The translations under genes were made by a program, and so were the position numbers. From CAYSLU01 sp964431965 (GTDB lineage Bacteria > Verrucomicrobiota > Kiritimatiellia > CAIKKV01 > CAYSLU01), in the NCBI GenBank assembly GCA_964431965.1, contig CAYSLU010000149.1, positions 1 to 7,261 on the forward strand: 7,261 nt of DNA. Reading direction: 5' to 3'. The notes beneath the pieces are model-generated. The model had not been told where the DNA came from. It saw only the letters and a program-made list of their open reading frames with translations, and did not search any database. Of the stretch, positions 4,935-7,261 are shown piece by piece; the first letter of the stretch is position 1; each line of letters opens with the position of its first letter.

Positions 4935-7250
4935 TCAGCCCGGCGTGACGACGTAGGTCTTGCCCTTGCGGACCTTGAACTCCATACGCCCCCTGGCCCG
5001 GCTGACCGGCACGTCCTGACCGCTCGCGTCGCGCACGGCAAGCCGGCTGCGGCCCGTCTTGAGGATGCACATCCGGTCGCGGAGCGGCACAAGTGTCGCG
5101 CGCGTGAGCCGGCCGCGCTTCCACTCTATATCCACGCGGTATCCTCCCCGGGCCCGCAGGCCGGTCGCGCGGCCTTCGGGCCAGCAGGCCGGCAGCGCCG
5201 GCAGGAGGTGGACTTCCTCGTGGTAGCTCTGGATGAGCATCTCGAGAACCGCTGCCGCTCCGCCGAAGTTTCCGTCGATCTGGAAGATGCGGGGGGGATG
5301 CAGGTCGAGCAGGGAGGCGGTGGCAAAGTCGGTGACCAGCGCCTTCACGTGGCGCATGGCCTCGTCGCCCTCGCCGAACCGGGCGAAGCAGCAGGCGGTC
5401 CACGCGCGGCTCCAGCCGGTGTGCCCGCCGAAGCTGGCGAGTCGCCGATCGAGCGAGACGCGCGCGGCGCGGAACAGCTCCGGCGTGCGCTCGGGCGTGA
5501 TGCCGTCGCCGGGGAAGATCCCGTAGAGATGCGAGATGTGCCGATGCCCCGGCTCGACCTCGACGAACTCCTGGTTCCATTCGAGCAGCTGGCCGTGCTT
5601 GCCGATCTGGAGGTCCGGGAGCCGTCCGGCCATGGCGCGCCACTTCCCGCGCCGCTCGGGATCGACGCCGAGGATCTCGCTGGCTTGGGCGGCATGCTCG
5701 AGCGCTTCGCGCGCGAGGAGCACATCCATGGTGGAGGACACGCCGATGGAGACCGGGAAGCGGGCGCCGCTGAGCGTGAAGCGGTTCTCGGGCGACTGCG
5801 ACGGGACGGCCTGGAGGCGCCCGCTCGCGTCGGCGACGAGGTAGTCCTCGTAGAACGCCGCAACTTCCTTGAAGAACGGGTAGGCGCGGCGCGCGAGGAA
5901 CTGGCGGTCCTGGCCGTACTCGTAGTGCCACCACATGTGCTGCGCGAGCCAGGGCGCCGCGCCGATCCAGACGGCCCAGCCGTAGGCCTCGGGCGTGCAG
6001 CGGCCCCACGGGTCGGTCTGAATCGGGAACCACACGCCGCGGCATCCGTAGAGATCGCGGGCCGCCTTGCGGCCGTGCTCGACGAACTGCTCCATGTGGG
6101 TGAAGAGCGCGTTGGTGTAGGCCTGGAGATTGCCGGCCTCGGCGGGCCAGTAGGCCATCTGCAGGTTGATGTCGTGGTGATAGTCCGCCTCCCACGGCGG
6201 ATTCAGGTCCTCGTTCCATTTGCCCTGCAGGTTTGGCGGCAGCTCGGCGGTTGCGCTCGACGCGCACAGGAGGTAGCGCCCGAAGTTGAAGTAGAGCAGG
6301 GGCAGGCCGGGATCGTCCGCCCCGTGCCGGTAGGCCGCGATCCGCTCGTCCGTCGGCGCGGCCGGGACCGGGAAGGGCAGCTCGAGCCGCATTCCTCCGA
6401 AGTGCCGGGCGTGCTCGCGGCGATGGGAGTCGAGGAGCGCGGGCCAGGAGGCGGCGGGCGCCGCGCAGGGGCCGCACTCGCGGACGGGATCGCGGTCCTT
6501 GGCGGATGTTCCGATATTGACGGCCAGAATGACTTCGGCAACCCCGACGAACTCCAACCGGTTGTTGCGCACGGCGAGCTTCCCCCCGTGGTGCCGGGCC
6601 GCCACCTGCACGCGGAACCGGATGCCGCGCGCGAAGGCGCCGTCGAGGACGAGCCCGGCGCGTGAAGCACGGTGGCGCACGGCGCAGGATGGGTCGATGA
6701 TGCGATCGAGCCAGACGGCGGCGTCGAACGGCTGCCCGCCCGCTGCGAGGCGGATGAGGATGCGGTCCTGCGTGAGGTGGGCGATGGTCTCGCGCGTGAA
6801 GCGCTTGCCGTCCGAGGTGTAGGAGACGGTGCTCTGCGCGGTCGCCATGTTGAGCTCGCGGCGATACCCGTTCACGCAGCCGTGGTTGAACTCGATGAAG
6901 AGGTCGCCGGCCGGCTGGTAGGGGTCGACGCGGTTGGGCCGCCCTTTGATGCCGCCTCCGCCGCCGAACGCATCATTCGCGGCCTTGGTCCCGGCCTCGT
7001 ACTCACCGGCGAGGAGCAGGCGGCGGACCTCGGGCAGCAGGCGGGATGCCGGGACGTTATCCCGCTTGCGGTTGGTGCCCTTCCAGAGCCACTCGTGGTT
7101 GAGCGCGATGCGCTCGCGCTTGGTGGTGCCCATGACCATGGCCGCGAGCCGGCCCGTGCCGATGGGGAGCGCGTCGGTGAAGTCGGTGGCCGGCCGGCCG
7201 TACCACATGATTTCGTTCGTCAGGGTCCCGTCGTATTTCGGTGTGTCCAT
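4935..7250 (-). CDS. GH95 family glycoside hydrolase, probable alpha-L-fucosidase
   Basis: GH95 enzymes remove terminal alpha-1,2-linked L-fucose, some L-galactose, from glycans by inversion. The 771-residue product has the usual family length. The N-terminal beta-sandwich signature is at 16-57 (WYGRPA, LPIGTGRLAAMVMG, ALNHEWLWKG). The catalytic (alpha/alpha)6 region contains NLQGKWNEDLNPPW (340-353), YHHDINLQMAYWPAE (357-371), SPENRF (486-491) with Glu488 as likely general acid, HRHISHLYGIFPG (569-581), and QIDGNFGG (657-664) with Asp659. A small C-terminal beta domain follows (about 685-771). Asn362 and Asp659 match known catalytic positions, but Asp360 stands where the Bifidobacterium enzyme has Asn. 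No signal peptide or lipobox is present, so it is probably cytoplasmic and acts on imported oligosaccharides. The ATG at 7248-7250 has GAGG (7256-7259) five bases upstream. It converges on the solenoid gene; its promoter is beyond the right edge. Family is near certain; substrate is inferred. Confidence 0.93.
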   Translation of the reverse strand: MDTPKYDGTLTNEIMWYGRPATDFTDALPIGTGRLAAMVMGTTKRERIALNHEWLWKGTNRKRDNVPASRLLPEVRRLLLAGEYEAGTKAANDAFGGGGGIKGRPNRVDPYQPAGDLFIEFNHGCVNGYRRELNMATAQSTVSYTSDGKRFTRETIAHLTQDRILIRLAAGGQPFDAAVWLDRIIDPSCAVRHRASRAGLVLDGAFARGIRFRVQVAARHHGGKLAVRNNRLEFVGVAEVILAVNIGTSAKDRDPVRECGPCAAPAASWPALLDSHRREHARHFGGMRLELPFPVPAAPTDERIAAYRHGADDPGLPLLYFNFGRYLLCASSATAELPPNLQGKWNEDLNPPWEADYHHDINLQMAYWPAEAGNLQAYTNALFTHMEQFVEHGRKAARDLYGCRGVWFPIQTDPWGRCTPEAYGWAVWIGAAPWLAQHMWWHYEYGQDRQFLARRAYPFFKEVAAFYEDYLVADASGRLQAVPSQSPENRFTLSGARFPVSIGVSSTMDVLLAREALEHAAQASEILGVDPERRGKWRAMAGRLPDLQIGKHGQLLEWNQEFVEVEPGHRHISHLYGIFPGDGITPERTPELFRAARVSLDRRLASFGGHTGWSRAWTACCFARFGEGDEAMRHVKALVTDFATASLLDLHPPRIFQIDGNFGGAAAVLEMLIQSYHEEVHLLPALPACWPEGRATGLRARGGYRVDIEWKRGRLTRATLVPLRDRMCILKTGRSRLAVRDASGQDVPVSRARGRMEFKVRKGKTYVVTPG

Positions 7251-7261
7251 AGTCGCCTCGG

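Noticed and set aside
4846..6477. 543-codon minus-strand open frame overlapping the fucosidase in another frame
   Set aside because: The translation is Arg/Pro/Ala-rich low complexity and runs into the intergenic palindrome at its end, a typical shifted-frame artefact.
4896..6665. 589-codon plus-strand open frame lying opposite the fucosidase
   Set aside because: It is antisense to a gene with strong GH95 motifs, its translation has no recognisable motif, and long antisense open frames are expected in GC-rich DNA.

Overview
The window is a high-GC bacterial chromosomal segment with four protein genes and short gaps. The taxon is inferred, not shown. A secreted C39-like cysteine peptidase with the string VDQGQKGYC, an alanine-rich repeat protein built on W-A-x-x-D-P units, and a GH95 alpha-L-fucosidase without a signal peptide together suggest the Planctomycetota-Verrucomicrobiota superphylum (Verrucomicrobiota, Kiritimatiellota or a relative).

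Layout. (1) Positions 1-947, minus strand: a phenylacetate-CoA-ligase/CapK-like adenylate-forming enzyme, cut by the left edge, so its C-terminal domain is missing. (2) Positions 948-1312: a 365-base gap with a plausible sigma70-type promoter for gene 1, a 12-base perfect palindrome, and an 11-bp inverted repeat just past the stop of the next gene. (3) Positions 1313-2617, minus strand: an exported papain-fold (C39-like) cysteine peptidase. (4) Positions 2618-2688: a 71-base divergent promoter region. (5) Positions 2689-4773, plus strand: a 694-residue, membrane-anchored protein made of 17 (probably 18) tandem 32-residue helical repeats. (6) Positions 4774-4934: a convergent gap holding an imperfect 26-bp inverted repeat of a widely dispersed intergenic type. 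(7) Positions 4935-7250, minus strand: a complete GH95 glycoside hydrolase.

How the genes may work together. No pathway links all four. The most suggestive pair is the exported peptidase and the membrane-anchored repeat protein, which are divergent, share 71 bases of upstream DNA and are both predicted to act outside the cytoplasm. Co-regulation, or a protease with a scaffold or substrate, is possible but is inference only. The fucosidase looks cytoplasmic and would release terminal L-fucose (or a related sugar) from imported oligosaccharides. The adenylating enzyme has its own apparent promoter and probably belongs to a pathway that continues beyond the left edge. I saw no tRNA, rRNA, CRISPR array, transposase or phage gene. 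The most unusual item is the repeat protein: its repeat register is almost perfect at 32 residues, and I do not recognise it as a named family.
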